In this document: in pieces, positions 45,183 to 58,600 of the stretch
Layout: the number at the start of each line of letters is the position of its first letter
Position numbering within the stretch: the first letter of the stretch is position 1
Assembly (NCBI RefSeq): GCF_932274485.2
Contig: NC_065883.2
Span: 60,865,210 to 60,929,209, forward strand
Length of the DNA stretch: 64,000 nucleotides
Origin: Patella vulgata
Taxonomy: Eukaryota; Mollusca; Gastropoda; Patellidae
Direction: 5' to 3'
The notes under the pieces: model-generated
The model's input: only the letters and a program-made list of their open reading frames with translations
The model's database searches: none
What the model was told of the DNA's origin: nothing
Made by a program: the position numbers and the translations under genes

Positions 45183-46984
45183 GAATGATCGACTAGGGTA
45201 CTCGAAATTATTTGAACCTAAATTAAACACATTGTGCTTGAACACGACAAGAGAGTCATTGTAGCTCCGATTATAAATACAGTAATTGTTTTCCATTGAA
45301 CTCTCGATTTTAATTTAATGTGTTCAATTACTAAATGCCGTTTACACAGTACATGCGTAACCTTTTTACACAACTAACCTCACGTCGATCTTATTTTAAA
45401 TGCAGTGATCAATTATAAAAATTGATTTTGTGCCTCGTGCTAATGGGAAATGGTTATAAAGACAGTACGGTATACAAAAGCATGCAGACTCTTCTAAAAG
45501 AATCCAGTCAACTTATGTATTAGCATGTATGATAATGCCAAACATGCAAAGTTGTTTTGGTCTGATGATTTTAGTATATAATGTATCTATTGAAAAGTTC
45601 TGTCTGGATAATTATTACGTAAATACTCCTAGACTTATTCTGATTGAGTGTAAAATATAGAGCAATACGATGAAATAAAATTGGGTTTAACGTCGTACCT
45701 TTCTGCACTGAATGGAGGTGTTACTGCTCTTGTCAAGGAAATCGCGTGAACGCACTAAATGTTTTTGTCGCAAAGTTACCACCCCTGTCATCGAAACCTT
45801 GTAAACCTAAAGGTCATAGGTTTTGAGATTTTAACTTAAAGATCCGGAATTCCGGTTAGACTATCAATTTATGCTTTCTTATTTCCACTATCCTTAAACT
45901 TGAAAGTTAATCTTAAAGATACCGATAGTGTGGACATATTCATTGCCTGGTATTACTATGTTTGTTAGTTAGTAGACGAGGTAGGGTGGGGCTGTATCTC
46001 CCTTCACATGATTGAGACATGTCTGCTGTATAGAAATACATGCTCTCTAGCACTGATCGCAACACAAATAACGTATGTACATTACATAAGATTTGAATAT
46101 ATTCAAAACGGTAATATTGTGTACGAGACTCAGGCCAGTTTATAGTTTATAATTAAATCATAGGGCGATATGATTAGAAGAGCCGCATCTTCACTGGCTG
46201 TTTACACGCTTTTTGGTACTTTTTGAGAGATGGACCGGAGTAGTAGCATATTTAGGTAAACATCACACTCCAAATACAAATCACAAGGTGTTCACATCCA
46301 AAAACTCCTCTAAGGTATATCGGATTGGAGGAGGGGGACAACGCTTCCGAACGCTCTACAGTGCCCCAGTGCTTCAGATTCCTTAAAAATGCCTCGATTA
46401 AGGACATTTTAGAATAAATGTCAACTCTACAGAGAAGACAGTGTCGTTAATATCGGTTTTAGACAAATACAAAATTCTTATACGACAAACTGTCGACAAT
46501 GATTATAGGGAATAAATTATTAAACTCTGATCTTATCGTTTACTAGAAATAAAAGCATGGATTTTATTGATATTGGATATATTGGATGAATGTGGGTTGC
46601 CGGAGATATTAAGTAGGACATTCTTGTTCACGCACGTCAATATATCATTTTTGTTGGCTTCAGTATAGATAAATGCACGATATTAAATATTTATTTTGGA
46701 TGCACTTTTTTTAAAGTGAAAATCGGTGTTCTTAAAAATACGTATTGATCAATCATCTAATACACTCTTCAAATAGTATTGACGTAGTTATCAATGATAT
46801 TGAATAATTGTGGTAAACATTACGAAAAGTAAACAAAGTGCCGACTTTCTTTGGAATTATCAAACATTATATCGTTAAAGAAATGGATCAAAATATTCAA
46901 ATAAATATTAATTGATAACATTGACCGATGAGTCAACTTGTTCCCTATTAAATATGTATTAAAGGAGATAATTCTTTAATCTTT
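45183..46984. other. No gene; one SINE-B tail trace
   Basis: At 45,674-45,715 a degraded SINE-B tail is seen reversed (aaattgggtttaacgtcgta, ctttctgcac). The remainder is AT-rich with no gene recognised. Confidence 0.4.
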
Positions 46985-47640
46985 GGCACCTAGAAAGGGA
47001 CACAAATGGGTCGCAACGCATATAATAATGTAATATGAATGTATATAAACTGATTTAGAGTGGTTTCTTTCTGGTTTTACTGTAATTTCTAATCAGTTAT
47101 GTTCGGCGAAATAATTAAAGAGTACCAATTGAGTAGGGGGGGGGGGGGGGGCGAATGGTTAGCACGTGCGCGCTGTATCTTAAAGCCTGTCATTGAGTCA
47201 ACTGGCGTGGTTTCGAATTCCCGGTTGTACGTGACAAGGAGTATGGTCGCCTTCCAATCTCGTGGGTTCTCCTCGGTTTTCCCCCACTGCTAAAGACCCC
47301 TACGCGCAAGCGAATTGTTGAATTAAACCATATTATGGTAGTCCCGAAATGACCTAGTTTGTGTCGAGCGGACGTTAACCCCCCTCCCTCTCTCATCGTG
47401 TCGTGTTATTACAAATGACGCGCAAAAACATTCTGGCACGCGATTCGTGTGCCAATTTTAAAATGTTTGCTGTGTCTTAAAAATATTGAATATCAGAAGC
47501 CATCTTTTCACGGTAAGGTAACAATATCAATGTGGATTTAAAATGACCAATCAGTCGTGTTTAATGTCGAAGACTGGGGATGATATTGAGTTAAAGACTT
47601 AGCTTATTTAAGTAAGACCTAAATCTGTCCGTTACAGATC
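46985..47640 (-). repeat. Dispersed repeat D, copy 3, split by a SINE-A
   Basis: Reversed, it reads cttctgatattcaatatttt, ttcgccgaacataactgatt and ttatatgcgttgcgaccc, matching 1,713-2,075 and 30,540-30,960. The far part (47,566-47,640) matches 23,575-23,655. It has no TTAA MITE near 47,545, giving the empty site for that element. Confidence 0.75.
47138..47394 (+). mobile_element. SINE-A inserted in repeat D
   Basis: The copy has a poly-G head, gcgaatggttagcacg (box A region), ggtttcgaattcccgg (box B), the body and gtgtcgagcggacgttaacc with a short TC tail. It interrupts repeat D copy 3. Confidence 0.9.
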
Positions 47641-48875
47641 GTTTTTCTAGCTGCAAATGTTATATAAATTATTATTTAGACATTTTGACATGCCCATAAT
47701 CAGTTCTCTGTACTATTTTACTTGACAATCGAGAATATGAACTGTCAATCGGCAATCAGTGGTCACAATTTAGGCCAGTTGTTTTCGCTCAGAATAATGT
47801 AATTTGACTGAAATTGTCTTTTTTTAAAACAAATTATTATAACAAGAGCGACCAATCTTTTTATGTAAATCTAACATAATGCATCTTTAATCATAACAAT
47901 AATCGTTTATTCTCATCTTTGGGCGGGCGACTTATATCTCAACTTCTGTGAACATCAATTAGGGATGGTAGAGGTTGACATGGTACATACATAAATAGTT
48001 TCCTACGTGTTTTATTTCATATATAAGTATGTATACAACATATATTTCCAACATTCTTTTTTGGACTTCAATATCTGTAGAAAATCTATTACTTTACCTG
48101 CTTTGTTCGCACACAAATATGAACTGCATTGATTTTATGCTTTGAATGTTATCTAGAATATAACAAGTTTTATTAAAAGTCATTTTTGAATAATGAATCT
48201 GATTAAAACACTTCAGGAAAAATTTTTGTCATCAGAAAATTATGTGTAGGGCATTGTAAGGAGATAAAACTAACCATGTAAACGAGCGCAAATTCACATT
48301 CGTTTTTAACGCGGAGAAATAAATCAATTAAAAAAAACTTAGAAATATCAAGTTGAATATCAAAACTGTTGTTTATATTGAATATTGGTGAATAAATGTG
48401 ATATTTTAATTGAAGCCCGTGACCAAGCGCCATAGGTCGTGGTTTAAATCAGAGTGCAGTCGAGGGTGTTCTTTCTTTGCTTTTAATATTGTTCCATGCA
48501 TCAAACTTTGTCACTCGGCAAACCTCAGCAGACTCCAGTACCCAACATCTAGCCTTGGCTGTATGAGGATTTCCATCATTGGAACTACTTTCAAGTTCCC
48601 GGATTACAAATGACGTCATTGATGAAGACGCCTGTGAAGAGTGTTTTATCATACAAAGTTTTCAATGTCTCAGGCTGTTTTGTTTTTTTTAAGTTTATCA
48701 GATTGTTTTTAAACAAAGGATAATTTTGCAATGAAAATTCTACACACTCTTCGAACGACGCAATTTTGAGAATTTCTTTCTAAAAGCGGCAAGTTTTCCT
48801 AATAAGTAAACCGGTAGCCGCATCGCAATTGTATAGGTGTAGGTACATGTCGCTTACCACCTACAGCAGAGACTA
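47641..48875. other. No gene recognised
   Basis: Around 47,650-47,700 there is similarity to 13,400-13,450 (aaatgttatataaattatta, ttagacatt), a further dispersed repeat. Nothing else is supported. Confidence 0.4.
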
Positions 48876-50192
48876 GATGACCTGGCGCCTGGTACGTTCG
48901 GGCATTTTTATGCGCGAACTCTTAGGGTTTTTTTTACTGGCACGCGCACAGGTACTATTTCTTTTTCTTTAACAAGTACCCAAATCGGGGATTTCGTGCG
49001 GAGGTAGTTCGGAGGTAAACAGTCTGTGAAGTACAACATTTGCCACTGTACCTGTGTATCGCTAATTATAAACCGAATGTGTGAAAACAGTTCATACATA
49101 TCACTCAAAAATTTTTCAGTACAAACTCAGTTGATTCACGCTCGATTTGCTACTAAACAAACCCATCGGTTTATTTTCTCAACAGTGTGACCCGAAGTGA
49201 CCGCGGATTTATTGACCTTGTATGAACTTATCCATAGCTATATCCTTACACCGAGAGAAATTATGTAGTCTCGGTGAAAAGAACCATGGTCATCTGGTAG
49301 AAAATTACTTTTGTATTATTTGGAACGGAAAACAGTGTTTTTAGAAGCAAACTAACCTGCCGCACATGAGGAAGTCATTATACTAATAATAAAAGGCGAG
49401 ACCTCTTTTTGCGGCGCAGGCTTATCACTGAGTAGTAAACCGTCCACAAACAATAATATAGGAAGCCTAGTGACAGTGTAGTAAGTGGGCTATAGACTAT
49501 AGGTTTGAATCGAGATTACTGGCTTTCAGTTTACTCTGTTTTTGCGATAACCAATTATGTGAGAAATACCATACTGACATTCGGTTTTTAAAAGTTGTAC
49601 GCGAACTAAATGCGTTTGTTAGATACTGACAGAGCAGCCCCGAGTCGAACAATCGCCGCCCGAGCTGTCTTCGTCAGCTAGTTTCACAATATCGTGCAAT
49701 AGGTGTATTAATGTGATTTTTAGGTTTAACCCCGCAAACAATGCCAAAATAGTGTTTTCACTGCTTACAGAAAACTGAAATTTAAAAAAAAATTTTTTTA
49801 TGAGGGTGACCCTCCCACACACTCCCTATCGAGCTGCCGCTCGGTCTGCGCAGCCTCATGCCTGGCACATACTGTCAACATTGTATATTTTTCCGTTTCC
49901 GCCCTCCCCCCCCCCCACAATATATATTTCACGGCTACGTTGCGACGGTACCAGCATACCCAGTTGTTGACACCCATTACATCACTCCTGTCTAACAAAT
50001 CATAAAGCTGTGGTGTTACGGTGGCGGCATAGTATTTCACCGTAACACCACAGCCACTCTAACCATTCATAATACATCTAACTATCCCTTTACAGCACTC
50101 CCTACACATTTCCCCTCGTCCTACTTTCCCAAACGTCAACAACACATCTCATACATCCAGTTCGCTGATTAACCCTTGTACCACGTCTACTG
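48876..50192 (+). repeat. 1.32-kb tandem repeat, unit 1 (1,317 bp)
   Basis: Units start at gatgacctggcgcctggtac and end at accacgtctactg. Each holds a poly-C run before acaatatatat, a stem-loop, and on the minus strand a short frame (ILALFAGLNLKITLIHLLHD) that is not recognised. A smaller stem (accgaga..tctcggt) is also conserved. Confidence 0.95.
50007..50054. repeat. Perfect stem-loop of the 1.32-kb unit
   Basis: GCTGTGGTGTTACGGTG and its reverse complement form a 17-bp stem around a 14-base loop (gcggcatagtattt). Units 2 and 3 each have a single mismatch or wobble; unit 4 is perfect. Confidence 0.9.
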
Positions 50193-51499
50193 GATGACCT
50201 GGCGCCTGGTACGTTCGGGCATTTTTATGCGCGAACTCTTAGGGTTTTTTTTACTGGCACGCGCACAGGTACTATTTCTTTTTCTTTTAACAAGTACCCA
50301 AATCGGGGATTTCGTGCGGAGGTAGTTCGGAGGTAAACAGTCTGTGAAGTACAACACTTGCCTCTGTACCTGTGTATCGCTAATTATAAACCGAATGTGT
50401 GAAGACAGTTCATACATATCACTCAAAAATTTTTCAGTACAAACCCAGTTGATTCACGCTCGATTTGCTACTAAACAAACCCATCGGTTTATTTTCTCAA
50501 CAGTGTGACCCGAAGTGACCGCGGATTTATTGACCTTGTATGAACTTATCCATAGCTATATCCTTACACCGAGAGAAATTATCTAGTCTCGGTGAAAAGA
50601 ACCATGGTCATCTGGTAGAAAATTACTTTTGTATTTTTTGGAACGGAAAACGGTGTTTTTAGAAGCAAACTAACCTGCCGCACATGAGGAAGTCATTACA
50701 CTAATAATAAAAGGCGAGACCTCTTTTTGCGGCGCAGGCTTATCACTGAGTAGTAAACCGTCCACAAACAATAATATAGGAAGACGAGTGACCAGTGTAG
50801 TACTGTAAGTAGGCTATAGACTATAGGTTTGAGTCGAGATTTCTCGCTTTCAGTTTACTCTGTTTTTGCGATAACCAATTATGTGAGAAATACCATGCTG
50901 ACATTCGGTTTTTAAAAGTTGTACGCGAACTAAATGCGTTTGTTAGATACTGACAGAGCAGCCCCGAGTCGAACAATCGCCGCCCGAGCTGTCTTCGTCA
51001 GCTAGTTTCACAATATCGTGCAATAGGTATATTAATGTGATTTTTAGGTTTAACCCCGCAAACAATGCCAAAATAGTGTTTTCACTGCTTACAGAAAACT
51101 GAAATGAGGGTGACCCTCCCACACACTCCCTATCGAGCTGCCGCTCGGTCTGCGCAGCCTCATGCCTGGCACAAACTGTCAACATTGTAAATTTTTCCGT
51201 TTCCGCCCCCCCCCCCCCACAATATATATCTCACGGCTACGTTGCGACGGTACCAGCATACCCAGTTGTTGACACCCATTCCATCACTCCTGTCTAACAA
51301 ATCCTAAAGCTGTGGTGTTGCGGTGGCGGCATAGTATTTCACCGTAACACCACAGCCACTCTAACCATTCATAATACATCTAACTATCCCTTTACAGCAC
51401 TTCACTCCCTACACATTTCCCCTCGTCCTACTTTCCCAAACGTCAACAACACATCTCATACATCCAGTTCGCTGATTAACCCTTGTACCACGTCTACTG
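50193..51499 (+). repeat. 1.32-kb tandem repeat, unit 2 (1,307 bp)
   Basis: Very similar to unit 1. It lacks the A/T run (tttaaaaaaaaattttttta) found in the other units after gaaaactgaaa, and has a few base differences. Confidence 0.95.
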
Positions 51500-52830
51500 G
51501 ATGACCTGGCGCCTGGTACGTTCGGGCATTTTTATGCGCGAACTCTTAGTTTTTTTTTTACTGGCACGCGCACAGGTACTATTTCTTTTTCTTTTAACAA
51601 GTACCCAAATCGGGGATTTCGTGCGGAGGTAGTTCGGAGGTAAACAGTCTGTGAAGTACAAAATTTGCCACTGTACCTGTGTATCGCTAATTATAAACCG
51701 AATGTGTGAAGACAGTTCATACATATCACTCAAAAATTTTTCAGTACAAACTCAGTTGATTCACGCTCGATTTGCTACTAAACAAACCCATCGGTTTATT
51801 TTCTCAACGGTGTGACCCGAAGTGACCGCGGATTTATTGACCTTGTATGAACTTATCCATAGCTATATCCTTACACCGAGAGAAATTATCTAGTCTCGGT
51901 GAAAAGAACCATGGTCATCTGGTAGAAAATTACTTTTGTATTTTTTGGAACGGAAAACAGTGTTTTTAGAAGCAAACTAACCTGCCGCACATGAGGAAGT
52001 CATTATACTAATAATAAAAGGCGAGACCTCTTTTTGCGGCGCAGGCTTATCACTGAGTAGTAAACCGTCCACAAACAATAATATAGGAAGCCTTAGTGAC
52101 GAGTGTAGTACTGTAAGTAGGCTATAGACTATAGGTTTGAGTCGAGATTACTCGCTTTCAGTTTACTCTGTTTTTGCGATAACCAATTATGTGAGAAATA
52201 CCATACTGACATTCGGTTTTTAAAAGTTGTACGCGAACTAAATGCGTTTGTTAGATACTGATAGAGCAGCCCCGAGTCGAACAATCGCCGCCCGAGCTGT
52301 CTTCGTCAGCTAGTTTCACAATATCGTGCAATAGGTGTATTAATGTGATTTTTAGGTTTAACCCCGCAAACAATGCCAAAATAGTGTTTTCACTGCTTAC
52401 AGAAAACTGAAATTTAAAAAAAAATTTTTTTATGAGGGTGACCCTCCCACACACTCCCTATCGAGCTGCCGCTCGGTCTGCGCAGCCTCATGCCTGGCAC
52501 ATACTGTCAACATTGTATATTTTTCCGTTTCCGCCCTCCCCCCCCCCCCACAATATATATTTCACGGCTACGTTGCGACGGTACCAGCATACCCAGTTGT
52601 TGACACCCATTACATCACTCCTGTCTAACAAATCATAAAGCTGTGGTGTTACGGTGGCGGCATAGTATTTCCCCGTAACACCACAGCCACTCTAACCATT
52701 CATACTACATCTAACTATCCCTTTACAGCACTTCACTCCCTACACATTTCCCCTCGTCCTACTTTCCCAAACGTCAACAACACATCTCATACATCCAGTT
52801 CGCTGATTAACCCTTGTACCACGTCTACTG
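51500..52830 (+). repeat. 1.32-kb tandem repeat, unit 3 (1,331 bp)
   Basis: Same content as unit 1; small indels near 52,100 (gagtgtagtactgtaag) distinguish it. Confidence 0.95.
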
Positions 52831-54149
52831 GATGGCCTGGCGCCTGGTACGTTCGGGCATTTTTATGCGCGAACTCTTAGGTTTTTTTTACTGGCACGCG
52901 CACGCGCACAGGTACTATTTCTTTTTCTTTTAACAAGTACCCAAATCGGGGATTTCGTGCGGAGGTAGTTCGGAGGTAAACAGTCTGTGAAGTACAACAT
53001 TTGCCACTGTACCTGTGTATCGCTAATTATAAACCGAATGTGTGAAGACAGTTCATACATATCACTCAAAAATTTTTCAGTACAAACTCAGTTGATTCAC
53101 GCTCGATTTGCTACTAAACAAACCCATCGGTTTATTTTCTCAACAGTGTGACCCGAAGTGACCGCGGATTTATTGACCTTGTATGAACTTATCCATAGCT
53201 ATATCCTTACACCGAGAGAAATTATCTAGTCTTGGTGAAAAGAACCATGGTCATCTGGTAGAAAATTACTTTTGTATTTTTTGGAACGGAAAACAGTGTT
53301 TTTAGAAGCAAACTAACCTGCCGCACATGAGGAAGTTATTATACTAATAATAAAAGGCGAGACCTCTTTTTGCGGCGCAGGCTTATCACTGAGTAGTAAA
53401 CCGTCCACAAACAATAATATAGGAAGCCTAGTAAGTAGGCTATAGACTATAGGTTTGAGTCGAGATTACTCGCTTTCAGTTTACTCTGTTTTTGCGATAA
53501 CCAATTATGTGAGAAATACCATACTGACATTCGGTTTTTAAAAGTTGTACGCGAACTAAATGCGTTTGTTAGATACTGACAAAGCAGCCGCGAGTCGAAC
53601 AATCGCCGCCCGAGCTGTCTTCGTCAGCTAGTTTCACAATATCGTGCAATAGGTGTATTTATGTGATTTTTAGGTTTAACCCCGCAAACAATGCCGACAT
53701 AGTGTTTTCACTGCTTACAGAAAACTGAAATTTAAAAAATAATTTTTTTATGAGGGTGACCCTCCCACACACTCCCTATCGAGCTGCCGCTCGGTCTGCG
53801 CAGCCTCATGCCTGGCACATACTGTCAACATTGTATATTTTTCCGTTTCCGCCCTTCCCCCCCCCCCCACAATATATATTTCACGGCTACGTTGCGACGG
53901 TACCAGCATACCCAGTTGTTGACACCCATTACATCACTCCTGTCTAACAAATCATAAAGCTGTGGTGTTACGGTGGCGGCATAGTATTTCACCGTAACAC
54001 CACAGCCACTCTAACCATTCATAATACATCTAACTATCCCGTTACAGCACTTCACTCCCTACACATTTCCCCTCGTCCTACTTTCCCAAACGTCAACAAC
54101 ACATCTCATACATCCAGTTCGCTGATTAACCCTTGTACCACGTCTACTG
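52831..54149 (+). repeat. 1.32-kb tandem repeat, unit 4 (1,319 bp)
   Basis: Same content; it has an extra cgcgca step near 52,900 and a short deletion near 53,430. After the unit end the sequence changes at ctactggat/ttagagtacc. Confidence 0.95.
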
Positions 54150-54736
54150 GATTTAGAGTACCGGAGTCTGCCGAGGTTTGCCGAGTGCAACTATGTTACA
54201 TTGTCTCTCTGGAATACAAATCAATATTTTAACCAATCCTAATGTTATAGCCGAAAAAGCCGGCATATACTATAATATATATCAGATTCAAGAAAAAGAA
54301 ACGGGAACCAAACTACGGAATTCATGATTTTTAAATAGCCGCGGCCACATCTTACGGTCACGCCCTAATTCACGTCGTGGCACTACGGCCAACTAGGTTG
54401 AAATAGGATGACCATAGTGTTAAACGTAGTGAGATGTTACTACGGTCAGGTAGGGTTATCCTGTCCAATCACCAAAAGAAATATAAGACTAGATATCACA
54501 ATTCAATCATTTATGTTGAACTAAAAGAGACACCGTCAATCTTGGTTCTGTCGGGCTAATTTAATTATCCTTGAATTCTAAGAAATGTTAAAATGTAATT
54601 CAGTTCAATCAGTCACTTGAGAATTAGGTGGGATGAACGCGTTTACGAAAAGCGTCTGTTTTACCTGTACTAGGGCGGTCCACAGCCAGAAAAAAATACA
54701 ACAGACAACTGCGGCTCATTTTATTATGTGATAAGA
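54150..54736. other. No gene recognised
   Basis: Unique-looking sequence between the satellite and a SINE-A; no frame or element is supported. Confidence 0.4.
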
Positions 54737-54750
54737 CTAACCATAAAAAC

Positions 54751-54980
54751 GGGGGGTTGGATGGCTGAATGGTTAGCACGTGCGTGCTGTATCATAAAGT
54801 CTGTCATTAAGTCAACTGGCGTGGTTTCGATTCCCCGGTTGTACGTGACAAGGAGTAGGGTCGCCTGTCCAACCTCGTGGGTTTTCTCCGGTTCCTCCGG
54901 TTTCCTCCCACTGCTAAAGACCCCTACGCGCAAGCGAATTATGAAAATAAAATTGAACCATGTGTTAGTCCCGAAATGAC

Positions 54981-55012
<32 letters not shown>
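54751..55012 (+). mobile_element. SINE-A with 14-bp target duplication, terminal tail missing
   Basis: The head is complete (ttggatggctgaatggttag; ggtttcgattccccgg) and the body is intact to gtcccgaaatgacc, which is followed directly by TC repeats. The usual tagtttgtgtcgagtggacg part is missing. CTAACCATAAAAAC flanks it on both sides (54,737-54,750 and 55,013-55,026). Confidence 0.95.
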
Positions 55013-55014
<2 letters not shown>

Positions 55015-55501
55015 AACCATAAAAACATTATTCATCAACAATCGAAGTCTGGCCACGTTTGGTCTTTGAGGATATAAAATATTTAGAAAATTGTTTTAAG
55101 TGCCAAAAAAATGCCGTTACGTCTTGGGAGACATAAGGAGGAAACGTCATTGGTCACATTATAGTTTCAAGCTACACCTTGTAACGTATATTTAATTATC
55201 TCAGTCGGTAACCATCGTTTTATATGTCAGACAAACTATTATTGTTGCCTGTCATAAGGATATCTAGGCTTTGCACGGATATAAAGGCACATTTATAAAA
55301 CGAATGAGAGGCCACCCTTGCGCTCTGGCATACCCTTTACAAAAGAATGCGAGATGGGACCACTCAGACACCTCATATCTAAGATGTGCTGTCTCTCTGT
55401 CATGTTTAGCAACATTTCTTTCTGCTAAGTGAGTATCGGGTACTCAAGGAATAAGAGGCAAGTTGAAATTAAAAAAAACTGCTTTCTTTATTAAATTTCA
55501 G

Positions 55502-55672
55502 TTAGTGGTTTGTGGGGTGCGTGGTTACCATATTCTGCATGTTCAGTAACATGCGGCGGGGGTCAGAAGATTAGAACGAGAGACTGCGACAGTCCGGCCC
55601 CGGCTTATGGAGGAGACGCTTGTCCGGGTATTGGTTCAGAAACGTTGCCATGTAATACACAAGTTTGTCCAG
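55502..55672 (+). CDS. TSP1 exon 1
   Basis: [20 protein letters not shown] followed by [20 protein letters not shown]. It is the most diverged of the early repeats; the acceptor is ttaaatttcag and the donor GTATGT. Confidence 0.93.
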
Positions 55673-58600
55673 GTATGTACTGCTCTAAAGAACATGTTAA
55701 AAGATAACGTTTTTAATGAATTCTCATTTATGTAAATAAATATCAAAATATTATACGTAGCTGTCTCGATTCCATTGTATCATCATTCTTCTACTCCTGA
55801 TATGTGGTTTTGTACTCTGTATAGGCAATACGATCTTTGTTCTTTCGGGGCGCTCAGACAGTGTTATAGCTAGTATTTTGTTGACATTCATTGAGGGTGG
55901 GATTGCGGATGGTACCTCCCCCCCCCCCCCTATGCACAGCTTCTAGATCCGCTACTGGGGATTCCAAAGGTAAACAGACATAGCTTTTTTTTTTTTTTTT
56001 TAAAAGTATGATAGTTCATAGGCTTTGAAAGAATCATAATTCATGTTTCAGTGGATGGTAACTGGGGGTCTTGGTCCACTTTTGGATCCTGTACAGTAAC
56101 CTGTGGGGGTGGAACACAAACCCGTACAAGAGTATGTGATAGTCCTGTCCCAGCTAATGGGGGAAATACCTGTCCTGGTTCTACTACAGACAATCAAGCT
56201 TGTAACTCAGTTGCTTGTCCAGGTAAGTAGTGGTGTGTCTAAGGCTCCTACTAGACCATATAAAGTTTGTCCAGGTCAACAATCGTGTAAATAACAATAC
56301 ACAATAAACAACTTCTTTATCTAGTATGAAATGGGCAATTGATAAATAATTTAAACACTGGTACGTGGATTTGACCTCAGTAAATTATAAATAATTCGAA
56401 CACTATATTTCCGCTCTTAGTCGTCAGGTCAAAATTCTTGGCGGACACGACAGCTTAGACATTTGTAAATTGTTTAATTTCAAAGAGTTGTAATACTGAT
56501 TTTATTGGGTGTTACATATTATATTTCACTTTGTAGTAAAGAATACTTGGGGATATTTCATTTCACTAATATCAGCTGGAACCGGGCATGGACAATCAAG
56601 TGTCAAATCTATGTTGACATAGAATGTTCCAATTGGTAATACATATAAGGTGTCCGATTTAGATGAAGCGAGACTAGACTATTCCACTTTCGAAGCTCTT
56701 CCCAATCCCCTACTCACACGGCTAGAGGAAGAAGACATAGTGTTTTAATCACAATTGAACAAAGCCCTACGCCCTAGGCACCAGTCTTCCGAGCCTATAA
56801 GTAAATCCAAATCTGTATATATAATATTACATTTTCTTTATAACTGAATATTTGCTTTTTTACTATTCGCTTTGATCTTCAGTGGATGGTATTTGGGGGG
56901 CTTGGTCTAGTTATGGATCTTGTACAGTAACATGTGGAGGTGGAACACAAACTCGTAGTAGATCTTGTGATAATCCTGCTCCAGTTAATGGGGGAGCTAC
57001 TTGTTCCGGTTCTTCTACAGAAAATCAGCCTTGTAGCACAGCTTTATGTCAAGGTACGTTTCGATGGATATTGGGCTTTTGTGCCGTTCGTTTTTTGACG
57101 AAGAGTTTAGTTTGATATGTTGACATAGAATGTTCCAATTGGTAATACATATAAGGTGTCCGATTTAGATGAAGCGAGACTAGAGGTGTCCACTTTCGAA
57201 GCTCTTCCCAATCCCCTACTCACACGGCGAGAGGAAGAAGACATAGTGTTTTAATCACAATTGAACAAAGCCCTACGCCCTAGGCATCAGTCTTCCGAGC
57301 CTATAAGTAAATCCAAATCTGTATATATAATATTACATTTTCTTTATAACTGAATATTTGCTTTTTTACTATTCGCTTTTGAAATTTCTTTTGTTCGATT
57401 TTCAGTGGATGGTATTTGGGGGGCTTGGTCTAGTTATGGATCTTGTACAGTAACATGTGGAGGTGGAACACAAACTCGTAGTAGATCTTGTGATAATCCT
57501 GCTCCAGCTAATGGGGGAGCTACTTGTTCCGGTTCTTCTACAGAAAATCAGCCTTGTAGCACAGCTTTATGTCAAGGTACGTTTCGATGGATATTGGGCT
57601 TTTGTGCCGTTCGTTTTTTGACGAAGAGTTTGGTTTGATATGTTGACATAGAATGTTCCAATTGGTAATACATATAAGGTGTCCGATTTAGATGAAGCGA
57701 GAATAGACTATTCCACTTTCGAAGCTCTTCCCAATCCCCTACTCACACGGCGAGAGGAAGAAGACATAGTGTTTTAATCACAATTGAACAAAGCCCTACG
57801 CCCTAGGCATCAGTCTTCCGAGCCTATAAGTAAATCCAAATCTGTATATATAATATTACATTTTCTTTATAACTGAATATTTGCTTTTTTACTATTCGCT
57901 TTTGAAATTTCTTTTGTTCGATTTTCAGTGGATGGTATTTGGGGGGCTTGGTCTAGTTATGGATCTTGTACAGTAACATGTGGAGGTGGAACACAAACTC
58001 GTAGTAGATCTTGTGATAATCCTGCTCCAGCTAATGGGGGAGCTACTTGTTCCGGTTCTTCTACAGAAAATCAGCCTTGTAGCACAGCTTTATGTCAAGG
58101 TACGTTTCGATGGATATTGGGCTTTTGTGCCGTTCGTTTTTTGACGAAGAGTTTGGTTTGATATTCTGTTTTGTTTGATTTTCAGTAAATGGTAATTGGG
58201 AGGTTTGGTCTAGTTATGGATCTTGTACAGTAACATGTGGAGGTGGGACTCAAACTCGTAGTAGAACATGTGATAATCCTGCTCCAGCTAATGGTGGAAC
58301 TACATGTTCTGGCTCGGCTACCGAAGACCAGTCGTGTGGCACAGCTGCATGCCCAGGTACGTTTCTATTCATCTATTAGAACAACATTTTTAGGGTGTAT
58401 TTCTAGGGCTTATATTGTTATTTTTTTCCATTGTCCGTGCCGCCATGTTGACATAGCATGTTCCAATTGTAAATACACATGAGGTGTCCGATTTAGATGA
58501 AGAGAGGCCAGACTATTCCACTTACGAATCTCCTCCCAATCCCCTACCCACACGGCTAAAGGAAGATGACGGGGTTTTAATCACAATTGAGCAAAGCCCT

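Noticed and set aside
48876-54149. Tandem 1.32-kb units as an rRNA, histone or snRNA gene cluster
   Set aside because: I looked for 5S, U1/U2 and histone landmarks and found none; the unit stays an unassigned satellite.
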